Assembly (NCBI GenBank): GCA_026398615.1
Contig: JAPLSN010000031.1
Location: 62,001 to 126,000, forward strand
Source: Spirochaetota bacterium
GTDB lineage: Bacteria; Spirochaetota; Spirochaetia; Treponematales; UBA12059
Reading direction: 5' to 3'
DNA length: 64,000 nt
Shown here: positions 50,181 through 59,606 of the stretch, piece by piece
How positions within the stretch are numbered: position 1 is the first letter of the stretch
How the letters are laid out: the number at the start of each line of letters is the position of its first letter
Notes under the pieces: generated by a model
What the model saw: the letters and a program-made list of their open reading frames with translations, nothing else
The model's database searches: none
Told to the model about the DNA's origin: nothing
Position numbers and translations under genes: made by a program

Positions 50181-51125
50181 ATGGCAAAGTACATGTTGAA
50201 GCGCCTGGCGCAATCGGTCGTGACATTGTTCATCGTCGTCACCGCCGTGTTCCTCCTCATGCGGCTCCTTCCCGTCGAGGGCTATCTCGGAGAGCGCTAC
50301 GACAAGCTCAGCCCGGAACAACGAGAGGCGATACTCCAGAAAATGGGCCTCCTCGACCCTTGGTACGTCCAGATCGGGAGCTTCTACTCGAAGCTCGCAC
50401 ACGGCGACCTCGGCACTTCGGCCATCTACCGCAAGGATGTCCCCGTCCTCCAGGTCATCGCTCCGCGGGTGCCTTACTCCGTCCGCTTCGGGCTCGTGGC
50501 GATGGCACTCTCCCTCGCCGCGGGCCTTGCGATGGGCGTGCACATGGCCAGGTACAAGGGCCGTTTCTGGGACCGGACCTGGACGGTCTACATCGTCCTC
50601 ATCAACGCCGTACCCTCCGCCGTCTACCTCCTGTTCATCCAGCTCTACGGGACGGACCTCCTGAAGGTCCCCCTGCTTTTCGACAAGTACAAGTTCCAGA
50701 GCTGGGTCTTGCCGGCGATCTCCATGTCCCTGGGCGGCATCGCGGGGTACGCCATGTGGATGAGGCGCTTCATGGTGGACGAACTCAACAAGGATTACAT
50801 CAAGCTCGCCCGGGCCAAGGGCATGACGAGTTCGGCGATCATGGTCAGGCACGTCATGCGCAACGCCTACGTGCCCATGGCCCAATACCTCCCGGCGGCC
50901 ATACTCGCGACGGTTTCCGGTTCGATCTACATCGAGTCCCTGTACTCGATACCCGGCATGGGCGGCCTCCTCGTGGACGTCATACAGCGCCAGGACAACC
51001 CGATGGTCCAGGCCCTCGTCCTGATATTCTCGTCCATCGGCATACTCGGCCTTTTCCTGGGCGACGTCCTGATGGCGGCCTTCGACCCGCGCATCAAGTT
51101 CGCGAAGAGCGAAGGAGCCCGATGA
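50181..51125 (+). CDS. peptide ABC transporter permease, DppB/OppB type
   Basis: A 314-residue permease with about six helices: AQSVVTLFIVVTAVFLLMRL at the N-terminus, then blocks PYSVRFGLVAMALSLAAGLA, NAVPSAVYLLFIQLYG, EAA-loop-like ELNKDYIKLARAKGMTSSAI (coupling helix) and NAYVPMAQYLPAAILATVS. ATG 50181 is the family start; in-frame sequence back to 49980 belongs to the MITE-like element. Overlaps the next gene (ATGA). Confidence 0.95.
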   Translation: MAKYMLKRLAQSVVTLFIVVTAVFLLMRLLPVEGYLGERYDKLSPEQREAILQKMGLLDPWYVQIGSFYSKLAHGDLGTSAIYRKDVPVLQVIAPRVPYSVRFGLVAMALSLAAGLAMGVHMARYKGRFWDRTWTVYIVLINAVPSAVYLLFIQLYGTDLLKVPLLFDKYKFQSWVLPAISMSLGGIAGYAMWMRRFMVDELNKDYIKLARAKGMTSSAIMVRHVMRNAYVPMAQYLPAAILATVSGSIYIESLYSIPGMGGLLVDVIQRQDNPMVQALVLIFSSIGILGLFLGDVLMAAFDPRIKFAKSEGAR

Positions 51126-52129
51126 TGGCCGACGGGAAGGCGGTTGCCGCCGGTCCGCCCGCCGCCGTCGTGGCGAAAGGCGACGCCGCCGCGGGAGCCG
51201 ATCCCGCGCTCTTCACCTTCGCCGAGTTCGACCGCGACGCCGGCGAACGCATCGGCTGGTCCAACTATTCCTACTGGCGCTCGACGCTGCACATGTTCCT
51301 CAGGAACAGGGTGGCGCTTTTCCTCCTCGTGCTCCTCGGAACGATCCTCGCCTTCACCTTCCTCCAGCCTTTGCTCCCCAACCAGAGAAGTCCCACGCTC
51401 ATCAACATCGATCCCGCGACGGGGCGGCAGTTCAGGAATCTCGTACCGAGCGCGGAGTACTGGTTCGGCACCAACTCCATCGGGCAGGACCTCTGGTCGC
51501 GGATCTGGTCGGGAACCCGGACCAGCCTCCTCATCGGCATCATCGTGGGCGTGGTCGAAATGGTTCTCGGCATAGCCTTCGGCGCGATCTGGGGCTACGT
51601 GCGGAAGGCCGACCGAGTGTTCACGGAGGTCTACAACGTCCTCAACAACATCCCGACCACGATAGTCCTCATGCTCCTCGCCTACATCATGAGGCCGAGC
51701 TTCCAGACCATGGTCATCGCGATGTGCGCCGCGGGCTGGCATGGCGTGGCCCGCTTCGTGCGCAACCAGATAGTCATCATCCGCGACCGCGAATACAACC
51801 TCGCGTCGCGCTGCCTCGGCACGCCGACGCACCGGATCATCATGAAGAACCTCCTGCCCTACCTCGTGTCCGTCATCATGCTCCAGACCGCGCTCTCCAT
51901 CCCGGGTACCATCGGCTGGGAGGTTTTCCTCACCTATATCGGCATCGGACTTCCCGTGAGCATCCCCTCCCTCGGGAACCTCGTGAACGAGGGCCGCCTC
52001 ATCATGATGGCGCCGGAGCTGCGTTACCAGCTCATATTCCCGACGATAGTCGTCTCGATCATCACCATCTCGTTCTACGTGCTCGGCAACGCGTTCTCCG
52101 ACGCGTCCGATCCGCGAAACCACGTATGA
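51122..52129 (+). CDS. peptide ABC transporter permease, DppC/OppC type
   Basis: A 335-residue permease. A 40-residue cytoplasmic N-terminus with an Ala-rich stretch precedes the first helix (FLLVLLGTILAFTFLQPLL); TNSIGQDLWSRIWSGTRTSLLIG is the OppC signature region, and IRDREYNLASRCLGTPTHRI is the coupling helix. ATG 51122 overlaps the previous stop; 51125 is equally possible. Forms the membrane channel with the DppB-type permease. Confidence 0.95.
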   Translation: MMADGKAVAAGPPAAVVAKGDAAAGADPALFTFAEFDRDAGERIGWSNYSYWRSTLHMFLRNRVALFLLVLLGTILAFTFLQPLLPNQRSPTLINIDPATGRQFRNLVPSAEYWFGTNSIGQDLWSRIWSGTRTSLLIGIIVGVVEMVLGIAFGAIWGYVRKADRVFTEVYNVLNNIPTTIVLMLLAYIMRPSFQTMVIAMCAAGWHGVARFVRNQIVIIRDREYNLASRCLGTPTHRIIMKNLLPYLVSVIMLQTALSIPGTIGWEVFLTYIGIGLPVSIPSLGNLVNEGRLIMMAPELRYQLIFPTIVVSIITISFYVLGNAFSDASDPRNHV

Positions 52130-53187
52130 AGGCAGCACCCATGGACGGAAGGAAACCCATCCTCTCGGTACGGGACCTCGTGGTGAAATTCGACCTGCGG
52201 GGCAGGACGCTCACGGCCATCCGCGGCGCCTCGCTCGATCTCCTCGAGGGGGAGACCCTCGCCATCGTGGGCGAATCGGGTTCGGGCAAGTCGGTCTTCA
52301 CGAAGACCTTCATAGGCATGCTCGACCAGAACGGCCGCGTCGACTCCGGGAGCATTGAGTTCGAGGGAGCCGACCTGGCCGGGTACGCCACCGAGGCGGA
52401 GTGGCTCCGCGTCCGGGGCAGGAAAATCTCGATGGTCTTCCAGGATCCGATGACGGCCCTCAATCCCCTGCGCAGCATCGGCAGGCAGATCCAGGAAGTC
52501 GTCGAGATGCACCGGGGCATGTCCGGCAGGCAGGCGGAGCTGGCCGCGATCGAACTGCTCGACCACGTCGGCATCCCCGATCCCGTCCGCCGCTTCCGGC
52601 AGTTTCCGCACGAATTTTCCGGCGGCATGCGCCAGAGGGTCGTGATCGCGATCGCCATGGCCTGCAAGCCGCGCATACTCATCTGCGACGAACCCACGAC
52701 GGCGCTCGACGTCACGATCCAGGCCCAGATACTCCGGCTCATCAAGGCTCTCCAGAGCGATTTCGGGTTCACGACCATCTACATCACGCACGACCTCGGG
52801 GTCGTGGCGAACGTCGCGGACCGGGTGGCAGTGATGTACGCCGGGCAGATCGTCGAAACGGGCAGCGCGGAGGATGTTTTCTACGATCCACGCCATCCCT
52901 ACACCTGGGCCCTCCTTTCCTCCCTTCCCCAGCTCGGCGTGAAGGGCAAGCCCCTGTTCTCGATTTCGGGCACGCCGCCCAACCTGTTCAACGAGATCAA
53001 GGGCGACGCCTTTGCGCCGCGCAATCCCAGGGCGCTCAGGATCGACTTCGAGCTGCAGCCACCCATGTTCCAGGTCAGCCCCGGTCATCAGGCGGCGACC
53101 TGGCTCCTCGACCCGCGCGCGCCCGCCCTGGAACCGCCTGCCGCCATCCAGGCCATGAGGGCCAGGTACCCCGGGGGCGAACGATGA
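52126..53187 (+). CDS. peptide ABC transporter ATP-binding protein, DppD/OppD type
   Basis: A 353-residue ATPase: Walker [10 protein letters not shown]-loop [20 protein letters not shown], signature FSGGMRQR, Walker [14 protein letters not shown]-loop ITHDLGVV, and the C-terminal oligopeptide extension ([20 protein letters not shown]) typical of OppD. The cysteines of the Fe-S type extension are not evident. ATG 52126 overlaps the permease stop; ATG 52141 is an alternative. Confidence 0.96.
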   Translation: MKAAPMDGRKPILSVRDLVVKFDLRGRTLTAIRGASLDLLEGETLAIVGESGSGKSVFTKTFIGMLDQNGRVDSGSIEFEGADLAGYATEAEWLRVRGRKISMVFQDPMTALNPLRSIGRQIQEVVEMHRGMSGRQAELAAIELLDHVGIPDPVRRFRQFPHEFSGGMRQRVVIAIAMACKPRILICDEPTTALDVTIQAQILRLIKALQSDFGFTTIYITHDLGVVANVADRVAVMYAGQIVETGSAEDVFYDPRHPYTWALLSSLPQLGVKGKPLFSISGTPPNLFNEIKGDAFAPRNPRALRIDFELQPPMFQVSPGHQAATWLLDPRAPALEPPAAIQAMRARYPGGER

Positions 53188-54122
53188 GCGACGGCACCGA
53201 CAAACTCCTCGAGATCAGGAACCTCAGGGTCGATTTCCCCGTCAGGGGCGGCCTGTTCACCGCGGTCAGGGACGTGAACTTCTCCATACGCAAGGGCGAG
53301 ACCTTCGGTCTCGTCGGCGAATCGGGTTCGGGCAAGACCACGATCGGCCGGGCGATCGTGAGGATCGCCCAGGCGAGCTCCGGCGAGATACTGTTCAGGG
53401 GCCGCAGGATCAACGGCAGGATAACGAGGGAGCTCGACTCCGAGGTCGTGCAGAAGATCCAGATGATCTTCCAGGACCCGATGGCTTCGCTCAACGAGCG
53501 GGCGAAGGTCGACTACATCGTGTCCGAAGGCATAATCAACCTCGGGAAGTTCAAGAACGAGGCGGAGCGCCTCGCGCTCGTGGAGAAGGCCCTGCTCGAG
53601 GTCGGGCTGCTGCCCGAGTTCGCGAGCCGCTTTCCCCACGAATTCTCCGGCGGCCAACGCCAGCGCATCGGCATCGCGCGCTCCCTCATCATGGAGCCCG
53701 AGCTCGTCATCTGCGACGAACCCATCTCGGCCCTCGACGTGTCGATCCGGGCGCAGGTGCTGAACCTCATGTCCGAGCTGCAGAAGAGCAAGGGCCTCAC
53801 CTACCTGTTCATCGCCCACGACCTCTCCGTCGTGCGATTCATCACGGACAGGATCGCCGTCATCAACAAGGGCGAGCTGGTGGAGCTCGCCGAAACCGAG
53901 GAGCTGTTCGCGCATCCCCTGCATCCCTACACGCGGGCCCTGCTTTCCGCCATTCCGGTACCCGATCCCATACTCGAGCGGAAGAAGGTTCTGATCGTCT
54001 ACGATCCCGCCTCCCGCGACTACCGGACGGACAAGCCAGCCTGGACCGAGATTGCCGCCGGGCACTTCGCCCGGGCCAACGAAGCCGAGGCCGCGGAGTA
54101 TCGGCGCCTCCTGGCGCGCTGA
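53184..54122 (+). CDS. peptide ABC transporter ATP-binding protein, DppF/OppF type
   Basis: A 312-residue ATPase, last gene of the importer operon. Walker [11 protein letters not shown]-loop [18 protein letters not shown], signature FSGGQRQR, Walker [16 protein letters not shown]-loop IAHDLSVV, and the OppF-type end ([16 protein letters not shown]). A usual inserted segment after the Q-loop is slightly longer. ATG 53184 overlaps the previous stop. Completes SBP-BCDF. Confidence 0.96.
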   Translation: MSDGTDKLLEIRNLRVDFPVRGGLFTAVRDVNFSIRKGETFGLVGESGSGKTTIGRAIVRIAQASSGEILFRGRRINGRITRELDSEVVQKIQMIFQDPMASLNERAKVDYIVSEGIINLGKFKNEAERLALVEKALLEVGLLPEFASRFPHEFSGGQRQRIGIARSLIMEPELVICDEPISALDVSIRAQVLNLMSELQKSKGLTYLFIAHDLSVVRFITDRIAVINKGELVELAETEELFAHPLHPYTRALLSAIPVPDPILERKKVLIVYDPASRDYRTDKPAWTEIAAGHFARANEAEAAEYRRLLAR

Positions 54123-54134
54123 AGGCACTGCGTC

Positions 54135-55019
54135 GTGCCCGGACCGCTTCCCGAGAAGAACGTCGTCTATGGAATGTACTCGGGCCTGGCCCTCCTCATG
54201 GATATCCATCGTTCCGAAAAGCCCAACGGGCTTGGAATCCTTTTCGTCGGCGGCTCTGGATGGGAATCCTCCCTCGAATGGAATGCCGTCGGATTGAAGG
54301 ACAAGGAGAGTCAGATCGGTACCTGGGTGCCGACGCTCCTGCGTGCCGGGTACACGGTATTCGCCGTCAACCATCGCGCGGCGCCCCGCTTCCGCTATCC
54401 CGCGGCGCTCGAGGACGTACAGAGGGCCGTTCGCTTCATCCGCTTCCATGCCGGCGAATACGGCATCGCCGCGGACCGCATCGGCGCGGTGGCGGGTTCG
54501 TCGGGCGCGCACCTGGTCGCCCTCGCCGCGATGCTCGGCTCGGGCGGGACGGGCAGCGACGGCGATCCCGTCAATCGAGAAAGCGCCACCCTGCAATGTA
54601 TCGTCCTGCGGGAAGCGCCGACCGACCTCCGGAGGATGCTCCAGGACGCCGACGGGGAAGGCGCCGCCTATGTCCTTTCATTCATGGGGAGCCGGGGCGC
54701 GGGCGCTTCGCCCGACCCGGAACCGTACTCCGCGGCCTCTCCGATAACGCATGTGACGCGTGCCGCCCCGCCGGTATTGCTGATCCACGGCGATGCGGAC
54801 AGGACGGTTCCGTATGGCCAATCCGTCGCGATGGAAGCGGCCCTGCGCGCGGCCGGCGTGAACGCCAGGCTCCTCAGGATTCCCGGCGGCATCCATGCCC
54901 CCGACTTCGGGGCGGAGGGGAAGCCGCATCCCGAATGGCCCGACTATCTCGGGGAGATGGTCTCCTGGCTCGACGGAAATTTTGGGGTTCAACCTGGTTC
55001 GGTTTTTTCGACGCGTTGA
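54135..55019 (+). CDS. alpha/beta-hydrolase (HSL-type esterase)
   Basis: A 294-residue alpha/beta hydrolase starting at GTG 54135, 12 nt after the importer operon. The catalytic serine lies in AVAGSSGAHLVAL (GSSGA nucleophile elbow, about 118-122), Asp in LIHGDADRTVP and His in PGGIHAPDFG. The HSL HGGG oxyanion motif is replaced by FVGGSGW. The last residues (about 284-294) come from sequence also readable as a HEPN fragment on the other strand, so its C-terminus may have been altered. Substrate unknown. Confidence 0.85.
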   Translation: MPGPLPEKNVVYGMYSGLALLMDIHRSEKPNGLGILFVGGSGWESSLEWNAVGLKDKESQIGTWVPTLLRAGYTVFAVNHRAAPRFRYPAALEDVQRAVRFIRFHAGEYGIAADRIGAVAGSSGAHLVALAAMLGSGGTGSDGDPVNRESATLQCIVLREAPTDLRRMLQDADGEGAAYVLSFMGSRGAGASPDPEPYSAASPITHVTRAAPPVLLIHGDADRTVPYGQSVAMEAALRAAGVNARLLRIPGGIHAPDFGAEGKPHPEWPDYLGEMVSWLDGNFGVQPGSVFSTR

Positions 55020-55137
55020 GCCAAGGAAGAAGCGTCCGTGGAATTTCCCGTTTGTTTCTCGCGAGGACCGCTTTCAGCAGTTTCTCTGCCGCCTGCTGAC
55101 AACGGAAACAGATCACCTCGAGCGGTAACGGTCGCAT
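54990..55137 (-). pseudogene. HEPN-domain fragment
   Basis: About 35 residues on the minus strand, EVICFRCQQAAEKLLKAVLARNKREIPRT, match the conserved C-terminal helix region of HEPN-domain proteins (CFHxQQAAEKxLKALL...PRTH), the usual partners of MNT nucleotidyltransferases. The N-terminal HEPN helices are missing, and there is no MNT gene. The frame runs on across the end of the hydrolase gene. A broken toxin-antitoxin-like remnant. Confidence 0.65.
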
Positions 55138-55221
55138 CCCGATATGGAAGCTCGGCGTCGGGAAACAGTGTATGATGCGTAAATGGCCTGACCATCCTGT
55201 ATGCGATCGGTACTGAAGGTC

Positions 55222-55707
55222 TCAATAGAAGGTCGCGCCGATGCCCCCGAGCGAATAGAGGAGGCTCGCAGCCAGGCCGAGCTCGGCGGCCGCCCAGAGG
55301 AGGGCGCGCTTCGCCTGAGGGAAGAAATCCTTGTTTGGTGCGCCCGGGCTGGCGCGTCCGATCGGCCCTTCGTCCCAGCGCGCGGCCACGCGGAGCAGCT
55401 GTTCGGGCGGACGATCGGCAACCTCGCCGGAACCGCCGCCGATACCTCGTTCCGCCTCGACGCGAGCGTCGGGACCGACGGGCTTTCCCGTCTTTCCCCC
55501 GCGCATCGCGGAGGGGGATCCCATGAAACCGTCGTCGCGCAGCTGCAACAGCCAGGCGATGAGGATGTATGCCAACATGAAGAAGGGGAGGAATACCGCG
55601 AGGTAATATAGCCTCCCTAAACCGGCGAGGGCCAGGAGACAGGAGATGCCGGCCGCGATGGACGCGAGGATCGTGCCGTTCAACAGGTCGGAAAACATGC
55701 GCCGCAT
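55222..55707 (-). CDS. small multi-pass membrane protein
   Basis: A 161-residue protein of unknown function. Two adjacent transmembrane helices (GTILASIAAGISCLLALAGL and YYLAVFLPFFMLAYILIAWL) near the N-terminus, a polar loop of about 70 residues (GSPSAMRGGKTGKPVGPDAR onward), and a third helix at the end (ALLWAAAELGLAASLLYSLG). ATG 55707 has GGGAGAGACCCG upstream and is preferred to 55824. Stands alone between the hydrolase and serine-hydrolase genes. Confidence 0.65.
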   Translation of the reverse strand: MRRMFSDLLNGTILASIAAGISCLLALAGLGRLYYLAVFLPFFMLAYILIAWLLQLRDDGFMGSPSAMRGGKTGKPVGPDARVEAERGIGGGSGEVADRPPEQLLRVAARWDEGPIGRASPGAPNKDFFPQAKRALLWAAAELGLAASLLYSLGGIGATFY

Positions 55708-55827
55708 CGGGTCTCTCCCTGCCGGGGTGATACTGGGGCAGGATGGGCGGCTTGTCAACAATGAAAACGACGGGTGGCGCATCACGCCGGCCCGGGGCGG
55801 AAAGACGAAGGAAAGGAGACGCACGCG

Positions 55828-57156
55828 ATGAACGATACCATGCTACCCCCGGAAGCCGGCCGGGAACTGGACCGCCGGCTCACCGCGGTCCTGGACAAGC
55901 CGGGGGCCGAGCTTTCCGGCCTCGCCGTCGTGGCAGTCCGGGGCGAGGATGTCGTCTACGAAGGATATTTCGGCCACCGCACTTTCGATGCGGCGGGGCG
56001 CCGCGGGCTGCTTCCCGTCGACCGCGAAACCAGGTTCCGCGTCGCCTCCCTGTCCAAGACGGTCACCGGTATCGGCGTCATGCGGCTCGTCGAAAGGGGA
56101 CTCCTCGATCCCGACGCCGATCTCTCGGATTGCCTCGGCTTTCCCCTGCGGAACCCGCACTACCCCGACGCGGCCATCACGGCGCGCATGCTCCTGTCGC
56201 ATACCTCGTCCCTGCGCGACGAGGGTTTCTACTTCCCGCCGCTCCCGCAGCGGATCGAAGAACTCCTCCTGCCCGGCGGGCGGTACTATGAAGACGGCCT
56301 GCACTTCGCCGGACCGGCGGCAGGAAAGGACAATGCGCCCGGCCGCCGCTACTGCTACTGCAACCTGGGCTTCGGTCTCATCGGGACCTGCATCGAGCGC
56401 CTCTCGGGCCAGCGCTTCGATCTCTACATGCGCGACGAAGTCCTTTCTCCCCTGGGCATCGACGGGAGCTTCAACGTCAACCTTCTCTCCGATGCCGGGT
56501 TCGGGAACATCGCCCCGCTCTACAGGAAAGCCCGGGGCGAGGACGGTCCCTGGGATCGCGAGGGTCCCTGGCTGGCCCAGGTCGACGACTACCGGGGAAT
56601 CAGGCCGACCCTGCCCATGCGCGTCGATGACGCCGGGAACCACCCACCCCCCAGGCTCGAGGACTATGTCATCGGCATGAACGGGTCGCTCTTCTCCCCG
56701 CAGGGAGGCTTGCGCATCTCGGCCTTCGACCTGTCGAAAATCCTGCGCGCGTTCATGAACGGCGGCCGCCTCGGGAGCGTGCGCCTCCTCGAGAGCCGGA
56801 CGGTCGCCACCATGATGACCAGTCAGTGGAAGCACGATCCCGGGAAGGACAACGGCGAGGTTTGCGGAATGACCCGCGAAACCGGGCTTGCGCTCATGCA
56901 TACCACCGACACGGAAGACGGTTACGGGAGCGACCGCCTGGTGGCGGAGGGAGGGGTGAAGCTGTGGGGACATCACGGCGACGCCTACGGTCTCCTCGGC
57001 GGCCTGCTCTTCGAACCCGCGGGAAAATTCGGTTTCGTCTACCTGGTCGGGGGCGAAAGCGTCCCGCCGGCGGGGAACAGGGGCAGGTTCTCCTCGTTTT
57101 TCATCTGGGAGGAGGAGATCCATGCGGCGATGATCGATATGCTGAGACCGCGCTGA
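55828..57156 (+). CDS. beta-lactamase-family serine hydrolase
   Basis: A 442-residue class C beta-lactamase-fold hydrolase, complete, unlike the one at 4563-5849. Nucleophile motif SLSKTVTGIGVMRLV (SxxK, about residue 78), LLSHTSSLRDEGFYFP, YxN-like YCYCNLGFGLIG and HGDAYGLLGGLLF as the KTG-like HxG motif. No signal peptide, so cytoplasmic. ATG 55828 follows GGAAAGGAGACGCACGCG. EstB-type esterase or peptidase activity is likely; the substrate is not known. Confidence 0.9.
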   Translation: MNDTMLPPEAGRELDRRLTAVLDKPGAELSGLAVVAVRGEDVVYEGYFGHRTFDAAGRRGLLPVDRETRFRVASLSKTVTGIGVMRLVERGLLDPDADLSDCLGFPLRNPHYPDAAITARMLLSHTSSLRDEGFYFPPLPQRIEELLLPGGRYYEDGLHFAGPAAGKDNAPGRRYCYCNLGFGLIGTCIERLSGQRFDLYMRDEVLSPLGIDGSFNVNLLSDAGFGNIAPLYRKARGEDGPWDREGPWLAQVDDYRGIRPTLPMRVDDAGNHPPPRLEDYVIGMNGSLFSPQGGLRISAFDLSKILRAFMNGGRLGSVRLLESRTVATMMTSQWKHDPGKDNGEVCGMTRETGLALMHTTDTEDGYGSDRLVAEGGVKLWGHHGDAYGLLGGLLFEPAGKFGFVYLVGGESVPPAGNRGRFSSFFIWEEEIHAAMIDMLRPR

Positions 57157-57179
57157 CGAAAGCCGCGCCGATGCGGGCT

Positions 57180-58367
57180 TCAGTTTCCGGGGAGCTCCGG
57201 CGTCAGCCTTCCTTCGGGGAAGATCAGGTAGACCGCGCCGCCCGAGGCTTCCAGCCAACGGTCCTCGAGTTCGGCCCGCGGGTAGATGCGCCTCACCTCG
57301 TCGTCGCTTTTCGCCGCTGGCTCGTTCATCACGGGATTCCCCCCGCGGTCGAAGCCCACGAGCAGGGTGAGGTGGCCCCTGCTCCTCGCGACGGGCGCGT
57401 TCGACAGGGGGCGCCCCGTTTCCGCGTTCCACGAGACGCTCATGACCACGGGAATGCCCGAAGCGATCCAGGGCTCGAGCCGCGCAAGACTGTCGAATCG
57501 CGCAACCTGCGCTTCGTAGCCCGGGCTCCCGGCATATGCGGCGTTGAAGGACCAGTTGCCGCAGCCGTCGTAGACCCGGTCCCGGACGCCTGCCACGGCG
57601 GCGCGCACCCGCGACTCGCGGTCGCCCGTCTCTCCACGCCAGTAGCCAAGGACCATCGACACCGCCGTGGGGCTGCACCAGACGTCGCCCCCGTCGGGAT
57701 AGACCATCTGCGAGCTGCACGGCACGCCCGGGATGACGCGATCCCACAAATACGGGTCGCCCGCCACGGCAGAACGCGCCTCGCCCTTCGCTCCCGAGTA
57801 CGCGATCGAGAAAAACCTGAGCGCCGGAACGGCCCCATCGCGGACGGAGAACAGCCTGACCCTGGCCTGCAGGGCGTCGGCGGGCCTCGTTACCGCCAGC
57901 GTGTCGCAGCGAACGACGCCTTCTGCGTCCTCCTGTCCCTTGACCGAGTGCCGCCCGACCGTCGAGTCGTCCGCAGCCCAGACGCCGAGATTGTACCACC
58001 TCGTCCAGGTTCCGGCGGAACGGGCGCGGAGCAGGATCTCGAGCCAGGTACCGGGGGGCGCATCGGCGTTCCACGAGGGAATGGCTTCCGCCGCCGCGAA
58101 GGATGTCGCAAGCTCGGGCCCCAACGCTTCGCTGACGAGAAACACTCCCCCGTTGTAGAAGTCGCCGCCCTCGTATGATCCGGGCGCGCAGGGATCTTCC
58201 CCCCGCGCGGCCGTCCCGGGATCGAGTACGACGCGTCCCGATTCCAGCACTGCGCCCGAGAGCTTCCATTCGCTCAGGCCGCCAGTACGGGCGCGCCATG
58301 ATGCGAAACCGGTCCTGTAGGTTCCCGAGGGGATAGTACCCTTCGGACTCTGTCGCATGACGTTCAT
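57180..58367 (-). CDS. peptidase C39-like (C39_2) family protein
   Basis: A 395-residue protein. The N-terminal half (about 1-190) is beta-rich with a jelly-roll-like segment (WLEILLRARSAGTWTRWYNL); the C-terminal half has the C39-type papain fold: VPCSSQMVYPDGGDVWCSPTA in parts (catalytic Cys in DVWCSPTAVSMV), His in RGHLTLLVGFD, and the third residue in NPVMNEPAA, where the usual DPA reads NEP. No signal peptide. It overlaps the threonine synthase stop by 4 nt, an unusual coupling. Possibly a peptide or isopeptide cleaver. Confidence 0.8.
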   Translation of the reverse strand: MNVMRQSPKGTIPSGTYRTGFASWRARTGGLSEWKLSGAVLESGRVVLDPGTAARGEDPCAPGSYEGGDFYNGGVFLVSEALGPELATSFAAAEAIPSWNADAPPGTWLEILLRARSAGTWTRWYNLGVWAADDSTVGRHSVKGQEDAEGVVRCDTLAVTRPADALQARVRLFSVRDGAVPALRFFSIAYSGAKGEARSAVAGDPYLWDRVIPGVPCSSQMVYPDGGDVWCSPTAVSMVLGYWRGETGDRESRVRAAVAGVRDRVYDGCGNWSFNAAYAGSPGYEAQVARFDSLARLEPWIASGIPVVMSVSWNAETGRPLSNAPVARSRGHLTLLVGFDRGGNPVMNEPAAKSDDEVRRIYPRAELEDRWLEASGGAVYLIFPEGRLTPELPGN

Positions 58368-59587
58368 GTCCGTCGTTCCTCCTCGAGGACGGATTCCAGC
58401 CTGCCTTCAAGCCCGTTCACGGGGCAATCGAGGACCTCCACGGCGTGGAGGCGGAAGACATCGAGGTCCTTGAGCCCGGAACCCGTGAGGACGATGACCA
58501 CGCGGTCGTCCTTGCCGATCGCGCCCTTCGCCCGCAGCTTGCGGACGGCGGCCAGCGTCGTCGCGGTTCCCGGCTCGACGAAGAATCCCGAGCGGGCGTA
58601 GCGGAGCTGGGAATCGAGGATCTCCTCCTCGGTCGCATCCTCGGCCAGCCAGCCGTATTCGTATGCCTTCGCGAGTATCTCCTCGCCCCCCGGCGGCTTG
58701 CCGGAAGTGAGGGCTTCGGCGACGGTATGGAAGTCCCTGAAGGGCACCACGGTCCGGCTGCCGGTCCTGATGGCGCTGACCAGGGGGCTGTTGGCGGCCG
58801 CCTGGACGACGACCATCCGCGGAAGGCGCGAGACGAGGCCCGCGGCGAGGAGTTCGCGGTAGCCCTTGAACAGGCCCCTGATGTGGCCGCAGGCGGAGCT
58901 GGGAACGACGACGAAATCGGGAACGGAGCCATGGAGGGCCTCGAAGAGCTCGAAGGCTTCCATCTTGTAGCCCTCCGCACGGATCGGGCCGTTGCCCGAA
59001 ACGATGCGGAGGGCGAATCGCGGGGCCAGGCCGAGGACGCGCGACTTCATCTCCGCATAATCCGCCCCGCCTATCCTGAACACCCTGGCGCCGTGCACGG
59101 CCATGGCGAGGATCTTCTCGCGCGGGGCGAAGTCGGGGAGGAAGACGAGGACGCCCAATCCCGCTCGGGCGCCGTAGGCGGCCATGGACTGGCCCATGTT
59201 CCCGGTGGATATGGTCGCGGTGAGGGTCTCGTCCCGCTCCGTCGCCATGATCGAGCAGGCGATCGAACCCCTGTCCTTGAAGCTCCAGGTGGGATTCATC
59301 GTCTCGTTCTTGAGGAGGAGGCCATCGATCCCCGTGTATTCCTTCAAGGCCGGGCCCGCGTCGACGAGGGGCGTCGACCCCTCGCCCAGGGAGAGTTCGG
59401 GATGACTGGCCTCGAAAGGCATGAACTCGGCAAAGCGATCCCAGGTCCGGTCGCCGGGCCTGGCACGAGCCTTCTCGATTCCCGGCATGACGACTTCGAG
59501 GGATTCGCCGTTTTCGGCGAACTCCTCGAGCCGGTCGAACGGGTACTCGATACCCGTGAGCGTCGAACGCAGATGAACATCCCGCAT
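58364..59587 (-). CDS. thrC: threonine synthase
   Basis: A 407-residue PLP enzyme making L-threonine from O-phospho-homoserine. PLP lysine in PTWSFKDRGSIACS (about 110), ISTGNMGQSMAAYGA, the phosphate loop SGNGPIRAEGYKMEAFELFE and C-terminal VVIVLTGSGLKD. Length and the single-domain form fit the bacterial short type. Upstream of, and overlapping, the C39-type gene, which is thus co-translated with it. Confidence 0.94.
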   Translation of the reverse strand: MRDVHLRSTLTGIEYPFDRLEEFAENGESLEVVMPGIEKARARPGDRTWDRFAEFMPFEASHPELSLGEGSTPLVDAGPALKEYTGIDGLLLKNETMNPTWSFKDRGSIACSIMATERDETLTATISTGNMGQSMAAYGARAGLGVLVFLPDFAPREKILAMAVHGARVFRIGGADYAEMKSRVLGLAPRFALRIVSGNGPIRAEGYKMEAFELFEALHGSVPDFVVVPSSACGHIRGLFKGYRELLAAGLVSRLPRMVVVQAAANSPLVSAIRTGSRTVVPFRDFHTVAEALTSGKPPGGEEILAKAYEYGWLAEDATEEEILDSQLRYARSGFFVEPGTATTLAAVRKLRAKGAIGKDDRVVIVLTGSGLKDLDVFRLHAVEVLDCPVNGLEGRLESVLEEERRT

Positions 59588-59606
59588 GCCGTTTACCCCT
59601 TTCTCG

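Noticed and set aside
55843-58410. Minus-strand open frame of 855 codons
   Set aside because: Overlaps the complete serine hydrolase (plus) and the C39-type gene (minus, other frame); no family similarity.
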